64,000 nucleotides of DNA from Vibrio halioticoli NBRC 102217 (GCF_000496695.1 NZ_BAUJ01000014.1:62001-126000); one strand, 5' to 3'. Positions 38,335 through 48,555 are shown, counted from the first letter of the stretch. Notes: generated by a model from the letters alone, not told the origin. Translations and numbers: made by a program.

Positions 38335-39936
38335 TCACTGTTTCAAATTATTTTTAGATGCAAATTGAGGCGATAAAGTGTCACATACATGACGAGCAAA
38401 ACCACTGCCTGCTTCTCGATAGATATTAAACGCAGCATCTGCCCCTAACTCTATGAATTGATCCACCTGATCTTGATATTCCGCAATCGCCGCTATTTTG
38501 CCCGTATAACCCCTTAGCCTTAATTGTTCTAACGCGTAGCGGTTACCTTTATTGTTTGGAATAGCGAGTAATATCAACTTAATTTGTTCTAAATTCTGCA
38601 CTTTTTCCCAAAAATCGGAATCTGTCACGTCACCACAGAGAATGTTTCGTTGATGCTTTGCGTGATGCTCGGATGTGTCATTGCGTATTTCTATGCCAAG
38701 ACAGATATCACCATGGCGTTCGCTGAGTTCATCATAGGCGCCAGTTCCTATACGCCCCATCCCGAGCACTAAGATTTGTGATTGTCCGATGTTGATAGCC
38801 TGATCTCGAATATGAATCTTGCTATCACTGTGTTCTTTAAGCCAAGTCGCGCTGCGGCGATAAATACTATTACTAAAGCGGTTTAACGGTGCGGCTAAAA
38901 CAAAGGAGATAGAAACTGCAAGTGCGATAGAAACCATGATGTCTCCAGAAATCCAACCTTCTTTATAAGCCAGTCCGCCAACAATCAAGCCAAATTCACT
39001 GTAGTTAAATAGAGTTAAAGAGGTGAGTAGTGAGGTGCGAATGCGAAATTTGAATCTGTCTAAGATGACGTAGTATAAAAGCCCTTTCGCCGGTAGCAGT
39101 AGCATGAATACTAGGGCGAGGATTAACCCAGCCATGGTCGGTTGTTCAGAAAGACCTATGTTTAAGAAGAAACAAACTAAAAACATTTCTTTTAAATTAA
39201 ACAAAGACTTAGATAGCTCTGATGCCTTTGAGTGACCGGCTAGCAACATACCAAGTATCAATGCACCTAAATCGCCTTTAACACCGACGAGCTCGAATAA
39301 CCCTGCGCCAACCACTAGCGCAAAAAAGATGCCACATAGAACCAGTAGCTCACCGTGTCCGACTTTATCTAATACTTTGTAAAATAGCGGGCGAACCAAA
39401 GGCAGAGCAAATAAGAAAATGGCATACCATTCAGGGATCTTCCCCGTTGATACAGTAAGAAAGGCCACCGCAAAAATATCTTGCATGACTAAGATACCAA
39501 TCGCCATAGTTCCGTAGGTGGAGTTGATTTCGCCGTTATCTTGTAGTGCTTTTATGGCAAATACGGTACTAGAGAATGACAGTGCAAAGCCTAAAATGAC
39601 CAGTTGAGAAAAGGGCATGTCGGCAAACAGGCTTACACCAATCGCTTGCAGTCCAAATAGACATAAGCTAAAGAAAGCGGTTGAGGCAACATTGTGTAGC
39701 GTAGCACCTCCCCAAATCTCTTTAGAGAGCAGAACTTTGACGTCCAGTTTCAAACCGATAGTAAATAGCAGTAGGGTGACGCCGAGATCAGCGATTTCGC
39801 TGATAGCGTTGTTGCTTTCAAAACCAAAGGCATTGAGGGTAAAACCGGCCAGTAAAAAGCCGACTAAAGGGGGAAGGTTACATCTTTGGGCGATAAATCC
39901 AGCTAAAAAAGCGCCACAGATGAGCATTATGTCCAT
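38335..39936 (-). CDS. Kef-type cation:proton antiporter (CPA2) with RCK domain
   Basis: A 533-residue protein: about 12 membrane helices (residues 1-375) of the CPA2 family, then a cytoplasmic RCK/TrkA-N domain starting at ILVLGMGRIGTG (about 388-400), which binds a nucleotide. Likely a potassium or sodium efflux antiporter, similar to YbaL or KefB; a KefF/KefG ancillary oxidoreductase is not present. It starts one base after the nagC stop codon, so it may be co-transcribed with nagAC. Confidence 0.85.
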   Translation of the reverse strand: MDIMLICGAFLAGFIAQRCNLPPLVGFLLAGFTLNAFGFESNNAISEIADLGVTLLLFTIGLKLDVKVLLSKEIWGGATLHNVASTAFFSLCLFGLQAIGVSLFADMPFSQLVILGFALSFSSTVFAIKALQDNGEINSTYGTMAIGILVMQDIFAVAFLTVSTGKIPEWYAIFLFALPLVRPLFYKVLDKVGHGELLVLCGIFFALVVGAGLFELVGVKGDLGALILGMLLAGHSKASELSKSLFNLKEMFLVCFFLNIGLSEQPTMAGLILALVFMLLLPAKGLLYYVILDRFKFRIRTSLLTSLTLFNYSEFGLIVGGLAYKEGWISGDIMVSIALAVSISFVLAAPLNRFSNSIYRRSATWLKEHSDSKIHIRDQAINIGQSQILVLGMGRIGTGAYDELSERHGDICLGIEIRNDTSEHHAKHQRNILCGDVTDSDFWEKVQNLEQIKLILLAIPNNKGNRYALEQLRLRGYTGKIAAIAEYQDQVDQFIELGADAAFNIYREAGSGFARHVCDTLSPQFASKNNLKQ

Positions 39937-39937
39937 T

Positions 39938-41206
39938 TTATGCAGTCTCGAAGTGGTTGAGGGTCAGCAACCGCCCAACCGCAAACGAGTCTGCTGAATC
40001 CATTAATTTTTGTAGCAACATACCGTTTAACATCGCACGTTTTACCATTGCAAAAGCACCCATAGTTGGGAACTGATCGAGTTCAGATGAAACAATAGGT
40101 AGGTCTTTATGAAACGCTGTTAACGATTGGCTGTTCACATTCCTTTGAATTGCAGGGAATAATAACTCTTTTGCTGCCGTAATATCACCTGCTAAAACGA
40201 TTTTTTGCGGATTAAATAGGTTTATTACAATTGCAATGGCTTTACCCAGTTGAACACCAACACGAACAATGCTCTGTGTAGCCAGTGCATCGCCAAGAAG
40301 TGCATGATCACAAATGGTTTTTATCGTAATGTTCGGTTCATCAGAGAGGGTAGAATTATAGCCTCTTGCTAGGCGAGTTTTAACACCTTTGATGATGGCT
40401 GGGTTGGCAGCAACAGTTTCTAAACAACCAAAGTTGCCACACTGACATTGCTCGCCGAGCGGATCAATTTGAATATGCCCAATTTCTCCGACATTTCGAT
40501 TTGAACCTAGGAAGACTTGTCCGCCTGCCATAATACCGGAGCCAGTACCTCGGTGCACACTGATCAGTACTGAGTCCATACAATCGCGCGTAGCGCCAAA
40601 GTAATGTTCTGCTAGTGCCATGGCGCGAATGTCATTACCGACAAAGCATTCGAGTTGGAACTGCTCTTGTAGAATTTTACCTAAAGGTAGGTGGTCGATT
40701 TTGGTGTTCGGCATGTACTGCACTTCACCTTCATCAGGGTTTACTAGGCCGGGCAAAGTGACACCGATAGCAATTAGGTTGTAGTCGGAACCTTCAAGGC
40801 TTGCCTTGAATAGTTTGATCTTATCAATAAGTTGACCAACTAATTGCTCTTGGTTGCTGTATTGAATGGAAGATTCTGCTTTGGTCAGAACCTCACCACT
40901 CAAATCATGCAAGGACAATTGAATGTAATCCCTACCAACTCGAACCGCGATAGAATGAAATTGAGTCACCTGAGTGGTTAATGAGATCGCCCGCCTGCCA
41001 CCTGTAGAGGCTTGCTGGGCAACTTCTTGTACGAAGTTATACTCTAATAATTGTCGAGTGATCTTAGTAACACTTGCTGGTGCTAAATGGCTCAATTCGG
41101 CGATCTGAATTCGAGAAATAGGCCCTTGTTGGTCGATTAGACGATAAACAGCTGCACTATTCAGCTGTTTTACAAGGTCAACGTTGCCAATTTGTCCGCC
41201 TGTCAT
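39938..41206 (-). CDS. nagC: N-acetylglucosamine repressor NagC (ROK family)
   Basis: A 422-residue ROK regulator. The N-terminal winged helix (about residues 10-75, QGPISRIQIAELSHLAPASV) binds DNA; the C-terminal sugar kinase-like domain holds the zinc motif CQCGNFGCLET and senses GlcNAc-6-phosphate. Mlc is a close relative, but the direct linkage to nagA (2 bases) and nagE favours NagC. Slightly longer than E. coli NagC by a C-terminal extension. Confidence 0.92.
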   Translation of the reverse strand: MTGGQIGNVDLVKQLNSAAVYRLIDQQGPISRIQIAELSHLAPASVTKITRQLLEYNFVQEVAQQASTGGRRAISLTTQVTQFHSIAVRVGRDYIQLSLHDLSGEVLTKAESSIQYSNQEQLVGQLIDKIKLFKASLEGSDYNLIAIGVTLPGLVNPDEGEVQYMPNTKIDHLPLGKILQEQFQLECFVGNDIRAMALAEHYFGATRDCMDSVLISVHRGTGSGIMAGGQVFLGSNRNVGEIGHIQIDPLGEQCQCGNFGCLETVAANPAIIKGVKTRLARGYNSTLSDEPNITIKTICDHALLGDALATQSIVRVGVQLGKAIAIVINLFNPQKIVLAGDITAAKELLFPAIQRNVNSQSLTAFHKDLPIVSSELDQFPTMGAFAMVKRAMLNGMLLQKLMDSADSFAVGRLLTLNHFETA

Positions 41207-41208
41207 AA

Positions 41209-42345
41209 CTATCCTTTTGTAAATTGACCGTTTACTACGGTCCCTTCAACGTCAAAGTTGCGATTAAAAATTGTAAGGTTTGCTATCATACCAGTTTTTA
41301 TACGTCCTAGCTTATGATCTAGGCCAATTGCTCTAGCAGGATATAGCGTTGCCATACGTAAAGTTTCATCTAAAGCGAATCCAGCGTGCTTCACACAGTT
41401 CTCAACCGCTTCAATCATAGTTAGAGCCGAGCCACCTAAAGTGCCATCTGCGCCAACACACATGCCGTCACGAACATACACTGTGTTGCCTACAAAATTA
41501 AATTGGTCCATCTCCGCGCCAGCAGGTGCAGTGGCATCAGTCACCAAAACTAATTTGTCACCTTTCAGTTTTTTCGCCATGCGAATATTAGCGTAGTTGA
41601 CGTGGTGTCCATCAACAATAATGCCCGCGTATACATCTGGAGTATCAAAAATAGCGCCGACAACGCCCGGTTCACGAACCGTAACTGGTGTCATTGCATT
41701 AAATAGGTGAGTGGCAAAGGTAATACCGTGCTCAAAGCTATCTCTTGCTTGTTGATAGGTTGCTGCTGTGTGTCCGATAGAGACTACAATGCCAGCTTCA
41801 GTTAGGCGCGTGATGTGCTCTGGGTTATTTTGCTCAGGTGCTAAGGTTACTTTGACCACCATATCAGCATGCTGGCAGATAAAATCAATCATCTCATCGT
41901 CAGATTGGCGAATGAAAGATTCGGTATGAATGCCTTTTCGAGCAACGTTTAGGTATGGGCCTTCTAGGTGCAAACCTAAAGATTGATGGGCATTTTGCTC
42001 TTGAAATTGTTTTTGAGCTTCAATAGCAGAGCGCATATTTTCATCTGAAGAGGTAATCAGGGTCGGCAAAAAGCTTGTGCATCCAGATTTTAGGTTTGCG
42101 TTGTGCATGGTTTGTAGCGTTTCAGGAGAGATTGCGTCATTGAGCATCACACCACCACAACCGTTTAACTGCACATCAATAAAGCCAGGGCTTAAGTTGG
42201 CACCGTTAAGATCAATTCGTTCGATGCCTTGATCGACATCTTGCTCTAAGCAAACGGTTTTAATGCGGTCGTTTTCTATGACGACAGCGTGGTTGTATAA
42301 GATGTCACTACCGGTATATACGGTACAGTTCGTTAATGCATACAT
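41209..42345 (-). CDS. nagA: N-acetylglucosamine-6-phosphate deacetylase
   Basis: A 378-residue amidohydrolase giving glucosamine-6-phosphate. Metal and catalytic residues are visible in [35 protein letters not shown] and VTDATAPAG (catalytic Asp). It heads the nagA-nagC unit, divergent from nagE. The deaminase gene nagB, which stands next to nagA in E. coli, is absent here. Confidence 0.97.
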   Translation of the reverse strand: MYALTNCTVYTGSDILYNHAVVIENDRIKTVCLEQDVDQGIERIDLNGANLSPGFIDVQLNGCGGVMLNDAISPETLQTMHNANLKSGCTSFLPTLITSSDENMRSAIEAQKQFQEQNAHQSLGLHLEGPYLNVARKGIHTESFIRQSDDEMIDFICQHADMVVKVTLAPEQNNPEHITRLTEAGIVVSIGHTAATYQQARDSFEHGITFATHLFNAMTPVTVREPGVVGAIFDTPDVYAGIIVDGHHVNYANIRMAKKLKGDKLVLVTDATAPAGAEMDQFNFVGNTVYVRDGMCVGADGTLGGSALTMIEAVENCVKHAGFALDETLRMATLYPARAIGLDHKLGRIKTGMIANLTIFNRNFDVEGTVVNGQFTKG

Positions 42346-42686
42346 GATTGCATCTCCTGATAAAAATGTTTGATGTTATGTGCTTCTAATTCGTAAAACA
42401 GTTCATAGGCCTTCTGTGTGCTTGCAACAGCACTTGTCTAGTGAAAACTTATCAATAACTTTATACATAGTGTAGGACTAAACTCTTTGATTGCATTGAC
42501 AATATGTTTTTTGTCGCTCGCTTTTAGTCTGACACTCAATTTGTCTCGGATAAGCCTCGAAAGAACACCTAATTGAGATTCAATTTTATTTAATTGAAAT
42601 GAGTATACTGAAAAAAACAGTTATTTTATATAGTGAAATAAGTTTTATGATCTAGGTAACAAAATCCGTTTAGGTCTCCGCTTTCA

Positions 42687-42702
42687 TATGACACTGGTCA
42701 CA
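42687..42702. promoter_or_regulatory. Putative CRP-binding site upstream of nagE
   Basis: TATGA-N6-TCACA, one mismatch from the CRP consensus TGTGA-N6-TCACA. Position about 110-125 bases before the nagE start fits catabolite activation of a PTS gene. Confidence 0.6.
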
Positions 42703-42713
42703 CTTTATAGGGT

Positions 42714-42736
42714 TTTAATTTGCGACGCAAAATTAT
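42714..42736. promoter_or_regulatory. Putative NagC operator upstream of nagE
   Basis: Palindrome TTTGCG-A-CGCAAA extended by A/T on both sides (TTTAATTTGCG... to ...CGCAAAATTAT), in the style of NagC/Mlc operators, 75-95 bases before the nagE start. Confidence 0.6.
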
Positions 42737-42809
42737 CTCTTTAAGATGAAGAGGACTAAATTAATTTACTAAAAAAAGTTTTAATAGGTTCCTCAGGAGG
42801 AGAAGTAAC

Positions 42810-44303
42810 GTGAACATTCTTGGATATTTACAAAAGGTAGGTAAGGCACTGATGGTGCCAGTTGCTACCCTACCAGCAGCAGCAATCTTAATGGGTATTG
42901 GTTATTGGATTGATCCAACCGGTTGGGGTGGTAACAGCCCACTGGCTGGCTTCCTTATCAAAGCCGGTGCAGCAATCATTGATAACATGTCGTGGCTATT
43001 CGCCGTTGGTGTTGCTTACGGTATGTCAAAAGACAAAGACGGTGCCGCGGCACTTTCTGGCTTAGTTATGATGTATGTTGTAACTACACTACTATCACCT
43101 GGAGCAGTGGCTCAGATTCAAGGGATCAGCGGCGACGCAGTTCCTGCAGCATTTGGTAAAATCCAAAACCAGTTTGTCGGTATCCTTGTGGGTATTATCT
43201 CTGCTGAAATCTATAACCGCTTCTCTACCGTTGAACTCCACAAAGCGTTGGCGTTCTTCTCTGGTAAGCGTTTAGTTCCTATCTTGACTTCATTTGCTGG
43301 TATTGTAATGGCATTCGTACTTATGTACGTATGGCCTGCAATCTACGGTGGCCTTGTACACTTCGGTGAGTCTATTCAAGACATGGGTTCTGTAGGTGCT
43401 GGTATCTACGCATTCTTTAACCGTCTACTTATTCCAATCGGTCTACACCACGCATTGAACTCAGTATTCTGGTTTGACGTTGCAGGTATTAACGATATCC
43501 CTAACTTCCTAGGCGGCGCGAAATCTATTGCTGAAGGTACTGCAACACTAGGTGTTACAGGTATGTACCAAGCAGGTTTCTTCCCAATCATGATGTTTGG
43601 TCTACCGGGCGCAGCACTGGCTATCTACCACACTTCTAAGTCTAAGCATAAAGAGAAAGTTGCATCTATCATGATTGCAGCGGGCTTTGCATCTTTCTTC
43701 ACCGGTGTGACTGAGCCACTAGAATTCTCATTCATGTTCTTAGCACCAGGCCTATACGTTCTGCACGCAGCACTAACAGGTATCTCTGTATTCATCGCAG
43801 CACAAATGCAGTGGATTGCAGGCTTTGGTTTCTCGGCAGGTCTTGTGGATATGGTTCTTTCTAGCCGTAACCCTCTGGCGAAAGATTGGTACATGCTTAT
43901 CCTACAAGGTGTCGCGTTCTTCGGTATTTACTACGCAGTGTTCCGCACCGTTATCGTTAAGTTTGGTCTTAAAACTCCAGGCCGCGAAGATGACGAAGGT
44001 GAAGCATCAACAGTAACTGGTTCTTCAAACTCTTCTGAGCTTGCAAAACAGTACCTAAAAGCACTAGGTGGTCACAGCAACATTTCATCTATCGATGCTT
44101 GTATTACTCGTCTACGTCTAACATTGAACGATACCAATGTTGTAAACGAGAAAACGTTGAAAGATTTAGGTGCGATGGGCGTGGTGAAACTAGGTTCAAA
44201 TAACGTTCAAGTTATCCTAGGTCCTCTAGCTGAAATCGTTGCAGGCGAAATGAAACAAATCCCTGTAGATGCTGACTTAACAGCAGTAGAGCTTCCATCT
44301 TAA
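42810..44303 (+). CDS. nagE: PTS N-acetylglucosamine-specific EIICB component
   Basis: A 497-residue PTS permease: IIC membrane domain (about residues 1-385) and IIB domain (about 405-490) with the phosphorylated cysteine C431 in SIDACITRLRL. E. coli NagE is about 648 residues with a fused IIA domain; here the IIA part is missing and the protein ends normally, so the phosphoryl donor is probably EIIA-Glc (crr at 13.7 kb), as known for vibrio NagE. It imports and phosphorylates GlcNAc, feeding NagA. GlnS follows, as in E. coli. Confidence 0.94.
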   Translation: MNILGYLQKVGKALMVPVATLPAAAILMGIGYWIDPTGWGGNSPLAGFLIKAGAAIIDNMSWLFAVGVAYGMSKDKDGAAALSGLVMMYVVTTLLSPGAVAQIQGISGDAVPAAFGKIQNQFVGILVGIISAEIYNRFSTVELHKALAFFSGKRLVPILTSFAGIVMAFVLMYVWPAIYGGLVHFGESIQDMGSVGAGIYAFFNRLLIPIGLHHALNSVFWFDVAGINDIPNFLGGAKSIAEGTATLGVTGMYQAGFFPIMMFGLPGAALAIYHTSKSKHKEKVASIMIAAGFASFFTGVTEPLEFSFMFLAPGLYVLHAALTGISVFIAAQMQWIAGFGFSAGLVDMVLSSRNPLAKDWYMLILQGVAFFGIYYAVFRTVIVKFGLKTPGREDDEGEASTVTGSSNSSELAKQYLKALGGHSNISSIDACITRLRLTLNDTNVVNEKTLKDLGAMGVVKLGSNNVQVILGPLAEIVAGEMKQIPVDADLTAVELPS

Positions 44304-44329
44304 TTCAATAACAGTTAATTATTGTCCTT

Positions 44330-44358
44330 ATGCCTCCTTCGGGAGGCATTTTTTTTAC
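44330..44358 (+). terminator. Terminator after nagE
   Basis: Stem ATGCCTCC / GGAGGCAT with a TTCG-like loop and eight T. Confidence 0.93.
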
Positions 44359-44453
44359 TTTTTAGAACATAAACATCTAGATTTCATCAATGAGGCGAAT
44401 ACAATGTAAGGTCATAGAATACTTTTGCAAAATTGAACCATGAGGTGCTATAG

Positions 44454-46118
44454 ATGAGTGAAGCTGAGGCTCGACCATCGAATTTTATCCGTCAGATTAT
44501 CGATAAAGATATCGCGGATGGTAAACACAGCAGCGTGCATACTCGTTTCCCGCCAGAGCCAAACGGCTACCTGCATATCGGGCACGCTAAATCGATCTGT
44601 CTAAACTTTGGTATTGCTCAAGATTATCAAGGTCAGTGTAACTTGCGCTTTGATGATACTAACCCTGAAAAAGAAGACATTGAATACGTTGACTCAATCA
44701 AAAGCGACGTGCAGTGGTTAGGCTTTGATTGGTCTGGTGAGATTTGTTATTCATCTAACTACTTTGATCAGTTGCATGCGTATGCCATTGAACTGATTAA
44801 TAAAGGCTTAGCGTACGTAGAAGAGCTAAGTGCTGACGAAATTCGTGAATACCGTGGCACTTTGACCGCTCCAGGCAAAGAAAGCCCATACCGTACTCGC
44901 TCAGTAGAAGAAAACTTAGCATTGTTTGAAAAAATGCGTGCCGGTGGCTTTGCTGAAGGTGCGGCTTGTCTGCGTGCTAAGATCGACATGAGCTCATCAT
45001 TTATGGTGATGCGCGATCCTGTTTTGTATCGTGTGCGTTTTGCTCACCATCATCAAACCGGTGACAAATGGTGTATTTACCCAATGTACGACTTCACGCA
45101 TTGTATTTCGGATGCGCTAGAAGGCATTACTCACTCATTGTGTACACTTGAGTTCCAAGACAACCGTCGTCTATACGATTGGGTGTTGGAAAACATCACT
45201 ATCGAAACTCAACCACATCAGTATGAGTTCAGCCGCCTTAACCTTGAATACACAGTTATGTCTAAGCGTAAGCTAAGCCAACTTGTGTCTGAAAACTTGG
45301 TTAACGGCTGGGATGATCCACGTATGCCGACTATTTCTGGTTTGCGTCGTCGTGGCTTTACTCCGGCTTCTATTCGTGAATTTTGTAAACGTATCGGCGT
45401 AACAAAACAAGAGAACATGATTGAATTTGGTTCTTTAGAGTCTTGTGTTCGTGACGACCTTAACGAAAACGCACCTCGTGCAATGGCTGTTCTTGAGCCA
45501 GTTAAAGTAGTGATTGAAAACTTCCCTGAAGATCAGGTCGAAACACTGACCGTGGCAAATCATCCAAATAAACCTGAAATGGGTAATCGTGAAGTACCAT
45601 TTACTCGCGAAGTATGGATTGAAGCCGATGATTTCCGCGAAGAAGCCAACAAAAAGTACAAGCGCTTAGTGCTTGGTAAAGAAGTTCGTCTACGCGGCGC
45701 GTACGTGATTAAAGCTGAGCGCATCGAAAAAGATGAGCAAGGTAACATCACCACTATCTTCTGTACTTACGATGATGAGACATTAGGTAAAAACCCAGCC
45801 GATGGCCGTAAAGTTAAAGGCGTTATCCATTGGGTATCAGCAAGTAAAGGTGTACCTGCTGAGATTCGTTTATACGACCGTTTATTTACTGTGCCAAACC
45901 CTGCGGCAGCAGAAGACTTTAAAGCAGTGATTAACCCTGAGTCTTTAACTACTAAACAAGGCTTTGTTGAGCCAAGCTTAGTGAGCGCAGCTGCAGATGC
46001 AGGTTATCAGTTTGAACGTACGGGTTACTTCTGTATCGATAGCAAAGACAGCACAGCTGAGGCATTGGTATTTAACCGCACCGTTGGTTTACGTGATACT
46101 TGGGCTAAAGTGAGTTAG
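44454..46118 (+). CDS. glnS: Glutamine-tRNA ligase
   Basis: A 554-residue class I aminoacyl-tRNA synthetase. The HIGH motif is at residues 41-44 ([11 protein letters not shown]) and the KMSKS counterpart reads VMSKRKL. Length and C-terminal anticodon-binding barrels are normal. It is monocistronic, with a terminator on each side. Confidence 0.98.
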   Translation: MSEAEARPSNFIRQIIDKDIADGKHSSVHTRFPPEPNGYLHIGHAKSICLNFGIAQDYQGQCNLRFDDTNPEKEDIEYVDSIKSDVQWLGFDWSGEICYSSNYFDQLHAYAIELINKGLAYVEELSADEIREYRGTLTAPGKESPYRTRSVEENLALFEKMRAGGFAEGAACLRAKIDMSSSFMVMRDPVLYRVRFAHHHQTGDKWCIYPMYDFTHCISDALEGITHSLCTLEFQDNRRLYDWVLENITIETQPHQYEFSRLNLEYTVMSKRKLSQLVSENLVNGWDDPRMPTISGLRRRGFTPASIREFCKRIGVTKQENMIEFGSLESCVRDDLNENAPRAMAVLEPVKVVIENFPEDQVETLTVANHPNKPEMGNREVPFTREVWIEADDFREEANKKYKRLVLGKEVRLRGAYVIKAERIEKDEQGNITTIFCTYDDETLGKNPADGRKVKGVIHWVSASKGVPAEIRLYDRLFTVPNPAAAEDFKAVINPESLTTKQGFVEPSLVSAAADAGYQFERTGYFCIDSKDSTAEALVFNRTVGLRDTWAKVS

Positions 46119-46169
46119 TTACAAAATTACATTGCGTTAATATTTAACCATTCGCGATAAGCAATAGGT

Positions 46170-46206
46170 AAAATGCCAGTCAGTTTCTCTGACTGGCATT
46201 TTTTAT
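46170..46206 (+). terminator. Terminator after glnS
   Basis: Stem AAAATGCCAGTCAG / CTGACTGGCATTTT and a T run that runs directly into the next gene's first ATG. Confidence 0.92.
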
Positions 46207-47266
46207 GTTTTCATTTCGAGCTTTATTTGTGTATAGCGCATGCTTATTAGCTGGCGTTCTGTTTGATAGCGTGCATATCCCGGCGGCTACCTTACTGGGC
46301 CCAATGTTAGCCGCTATTGTATTTAGCTTTTATAAATGCTCAGTGAAGACGCCAAAATCGGCCATTTACCTGATTCAATCTGTGATTGGGTTGATGGCAG
46401 GTCGAGTGTTGGATTTAAGTATCTTAAAGCCGTTTTTGTCTATTTGGTGGATCTTTGTTGGGGTGGCGCTGGTGGTGCTATTAGCCTGTCAGTTGATGGG
46501 GTATAGCCTAGCTAAGTTACGCATTTTACCGGGCAGTACAGCTATATGGGGGTGCGCCCCGGGCGGTGCATCCGCTATGGTAGTGATGGCGGAGTCTTAT
46601 GGTAATGACCCCAGCTTAGTCGCGTTCATGCAGTATTTGCGCGTGGTTATGGTGAGCTTACTGGCGGCTACCGTTGCGCATTTTTTAGCGATTGGCGCGG
46701 CTCAATCCACTCAATTACATATACAGCACTGGCTAGATCCACATCCATTGTTGGCGGTGCTGGAAACGCTGTTTATTATTGTGGCGACCTCTTATCTTGG
46801 CGTGAAATCACGTTTGCCCGCCGGCTGTTTTCTGGTGTCGATATTTGTCAGTGCCTTTTGTGTTAACTCCGGCGTTGCGGTACTTGAAGTGCCTGAATGG
46901 ATATTGGATATCGCATATTTAGTGCTTGGCGTGAGTATCGGTATGAGATTTAGCCCTGAGATAGTCAAACAAGCCTTGTTTGCGCTACCTAAAATTCTAT
47001 TGTCTATCCTGGGATTAATCTCATTATGCGGTTTGGTGGCAGTGCTGTTGGTGCAGGTGTTCCATGTGAGCCCTTTAACCGCTTATCTGGCAACGACTCC
47101 TGGAGGGTTAGATGCAGTTACTGCGATAGCGCTGTCAAGCCATACCCAAGTCAACCTAGGCTTTGTGATGAGTATGCAGATTGTACGTTTGTTGATGGTG
47201 GTGTTATTAGCTCCGCACATGGCGCAATTTGCTTCTAAGCGATTTATGCGTGTTAGCCAAGCTTGA
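46205..47266 (+). CDS. AbrB family inner-membrane protein (COG3180)
   Basis: A 353-residue membrane protein with about ten helices in two repeated halves (for example GCAPGGASAMVVMAES and ATTPGGLDAVTAIALS, both with the PGG motif). The family is called AbrB or ammonia monooxygenase-like by misnomer and is unrelated to Bacillus AbrB; a transport role is assumed. The first ATG lies within the T tract of the glnS terminator and has no ribosome binding site; a GTG nine codons in is an alternative. Confidence 0.75.
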   Translation: MFSFRALFVYSACLLAGVLFDSVHIPAATLLGPMLAAIVFSFYKCSVKTPKSAIYLIQSVIGLMAGRVLDLSILKPFLSIWWIFVGVALVVLLACQLMGYSLAKLRILPGSTAIWGCAPGGASAMVVMAESYGNDPSLVAFMQYLRVVMVSLLAATVAHFLAIGAAQSTQLHIQHWLDPHPLLAVLETLFIIVATSYLGVKSRLPAGCFLVSIFVSAFCVNSGVAVLEVPEWILDIAYLVLGVSIGMRFSPEIVKQALFALPKILLSILGLISLCGLVAVLLVQVFHVSPLTAYLATTPGGLDAVTAIALSSHTQVNLGFVMSMQIVRLLMVVLLAPHMAQFASKRFMRVSQA

Positions 47267-47293
47267 GTGTAAAAGTAGGGTAGGGAGTGTGTT

Positions 47294-47878
47294 TTATCCG
47301 TTGTTAACGTAATAGACGCTACCGGTGCGCGAGTTATACCAAATCACATGCGTGGCAACCTCAGGATCTCTATCAAAGCCATCTTTAGTATAAATGTAAT
47401 GACATTTGGTCTGATAGGGACCGGCATTTTCACCGGTGAGATCGCTACTGGTTCGGCGGGCAACAAAGTCAAAGTTATCGGCCTGATTATAGCTTCGGGT
47501 AGCGGTGAGAGAGGTGACGAGAATGGCATCAAACAATAGTGAACATGCTACTTCACCACTGCCTATGTTATAAGGTGCTCTAAACACAGCCTGTTTGGTA
47601 GTGCCAATAGGAAAGCCCACTTCATTGAAATCCACCTCGCCATTGGCGTAGTTTGGAAGATCAATTTGTGGCTGATTAGCTCTACCTTCAATCGCCCACT
47701 TTTGGTGTCCGAAATTGATGGCCTGTTGCATCTCAGCGGCAACACCACGTAACATTGATTCTCTAGCATCAGCATTGAGATTGAGAAATCGCGGCGCTGC
47801 TATAACAGTCAGCACCGCAAGAATAACAATAACGACGGCTAGCTCAATCAGCGTAAATCCATTTTTGCTGAATGACAT
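47294..47878 (-). CDS. Type IV prepilin-like protein
   Basis: A 194-residue protein with the class III signal: short basic leader MSFSKNG, then FTLIELAVVIVILAVLTV, with Glu5 of the mature chain, to be cleaved by PilD. The globular part has two cysteine residues near the C-terminal half that may form the D-region disulfide. It resembles MSHA-type or minor pilins such as MshB. No other pilus gene is near; it lies 21 bases behind fur and may be transcribed with it. Confidence 0.85.
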   Translation of the reverse strand: MSFSKNGFTLIELAVVIVILAVLTVIAAPRFLNLNADARESMLRGVAAEMQQAINFGHQKWAIEGRANQPQIDLPNYANGEVDFNEVGFPIGTTKQAVFRAPYNIGSGEVACSLLFDAILVTSLTATRSYNQADNFDFVARRTSSDLTGENAGPYQTKCHYIYTKDGFDRDPEVATHVIWYNSRTGSVYYVNNG

Positions 47879-47899
47879 AAAACCCTTTTTTGTATCAGA

Positions 47900-48340
47900 T
47901 TAACTGTGTGCGTTAGGATTTGTCTTACAATCACCTGAAGCACAGCGACCGTATAAGTATAAGCTATGGTTGGTTAGGTTGATGTTGTATTTTTTAGCAA
48001 TTTCATGCTGACGTTGTTCAATCACTTCGTCGTTAAACTCGATAACCGCACCACAGTCAAGACAAACAAGATGGTCATGGTGGTGTTGAGTTGCAAGTTC
48101 AAATACAGATTTTCCGCCTTCAAAATGATGGCGAGTGACAATGCCTGCATCATCAAATTGGTTTAATACTCGGTAAACGGTTGCTAGCCCAATTTCCTCA
48201 CCTATATCGATAAGTTTCTTATACAGCTCTTCCGCACTGATGTGCTGACAACCCGGTTGTTGCAGGAGCTCTAAAATTTTTAAGCGGGGTAAAGTGACTT
48301 TTAATCCAGCTTCTTTTAGGGCTTTGTTGTTATCTGGCAT
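47900..48340 (-). CDS. fur: Ferric uptake regulator Fur
   Basis: A 146-residue Fur. The winged helix (about residues 1-80) is followed by the metal site HHHDHLVCLDCG (H86-H90, C93, C96) and a C-terminal Cys pair (CASGDC). With ferrous iron it represses iron acquisition genes. AAAGGA precedes the ATG. Located between fldA and a prepilin gene; fur-fldA proximity matches E. coli. Confidence 0.97.
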   Translation of the reverse strand: MPDNNKALKEAGLKVTLPRLKILELLQQPGCQHISAEELYKKLIDIGEEIGLATVYRVLNQFDDAGIVTRHHFEGGKSVFELATQHHHDHLVCLDCGAVIEFNDEVIEQRQHEIAKKYNINLTNHSLYLYGRCASGDCKTNPNAHS

Positions 48341-48380
48341 GTATATTCCTTTAAAAATTTGAGCTGCTTGTTAATTGTTC

Positions 48381-48408
48381 ATTATATGGAAAGAATAGAC
48401 AACAATAA
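48381..48408 (-). promoter_or_regulatory. Putative sigma-70 promoter of fur
   Basis: On the reverse strand TTATTG, a 16-base spacer and a perfect TATAAT, about 40 bases before the fur start. The T/A-rich surroundings could also hold a Fur box, but none matches well. Confidence 0.55.
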
Positions 48409-48512
48409 ACAATGTGTTAATTGTGGGTATTCTTTTTCTCTATAAAATGGAAGGCCATCACGAACAGTATGTGCCATTGATGGGTTTATTGTAAGTGATT
48501 GTCGCGCAAAAC

Positions 48513-48545
48513 TAAAAAAGGGAGCACAAGGCCCCCTTTTAAAAA
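48513..48545 (-). terminator. Terminator after fldA
   Basis: Imperfect stem AAAAGGGNGC / GCNCCCTTTT on the reverse strand between fldA and fur, followed by T residues. Confidence 0.65.
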
Positions 48546-48555
48546 TGGAGACGAT

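Larger units (their letters stand above)
42346..42809. other. Divergent nagA-nagE control region
   Basis: About 464 AT-rich bases without a gene. Besides the sites listed separately it holds the palindrome TTCAATT / AATTGAA (42579-42598), a candidate operator for the nagA side. The nagE ribosome binding site is AGGAGGAG at about 42795-42802. Confidence 0.6.
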
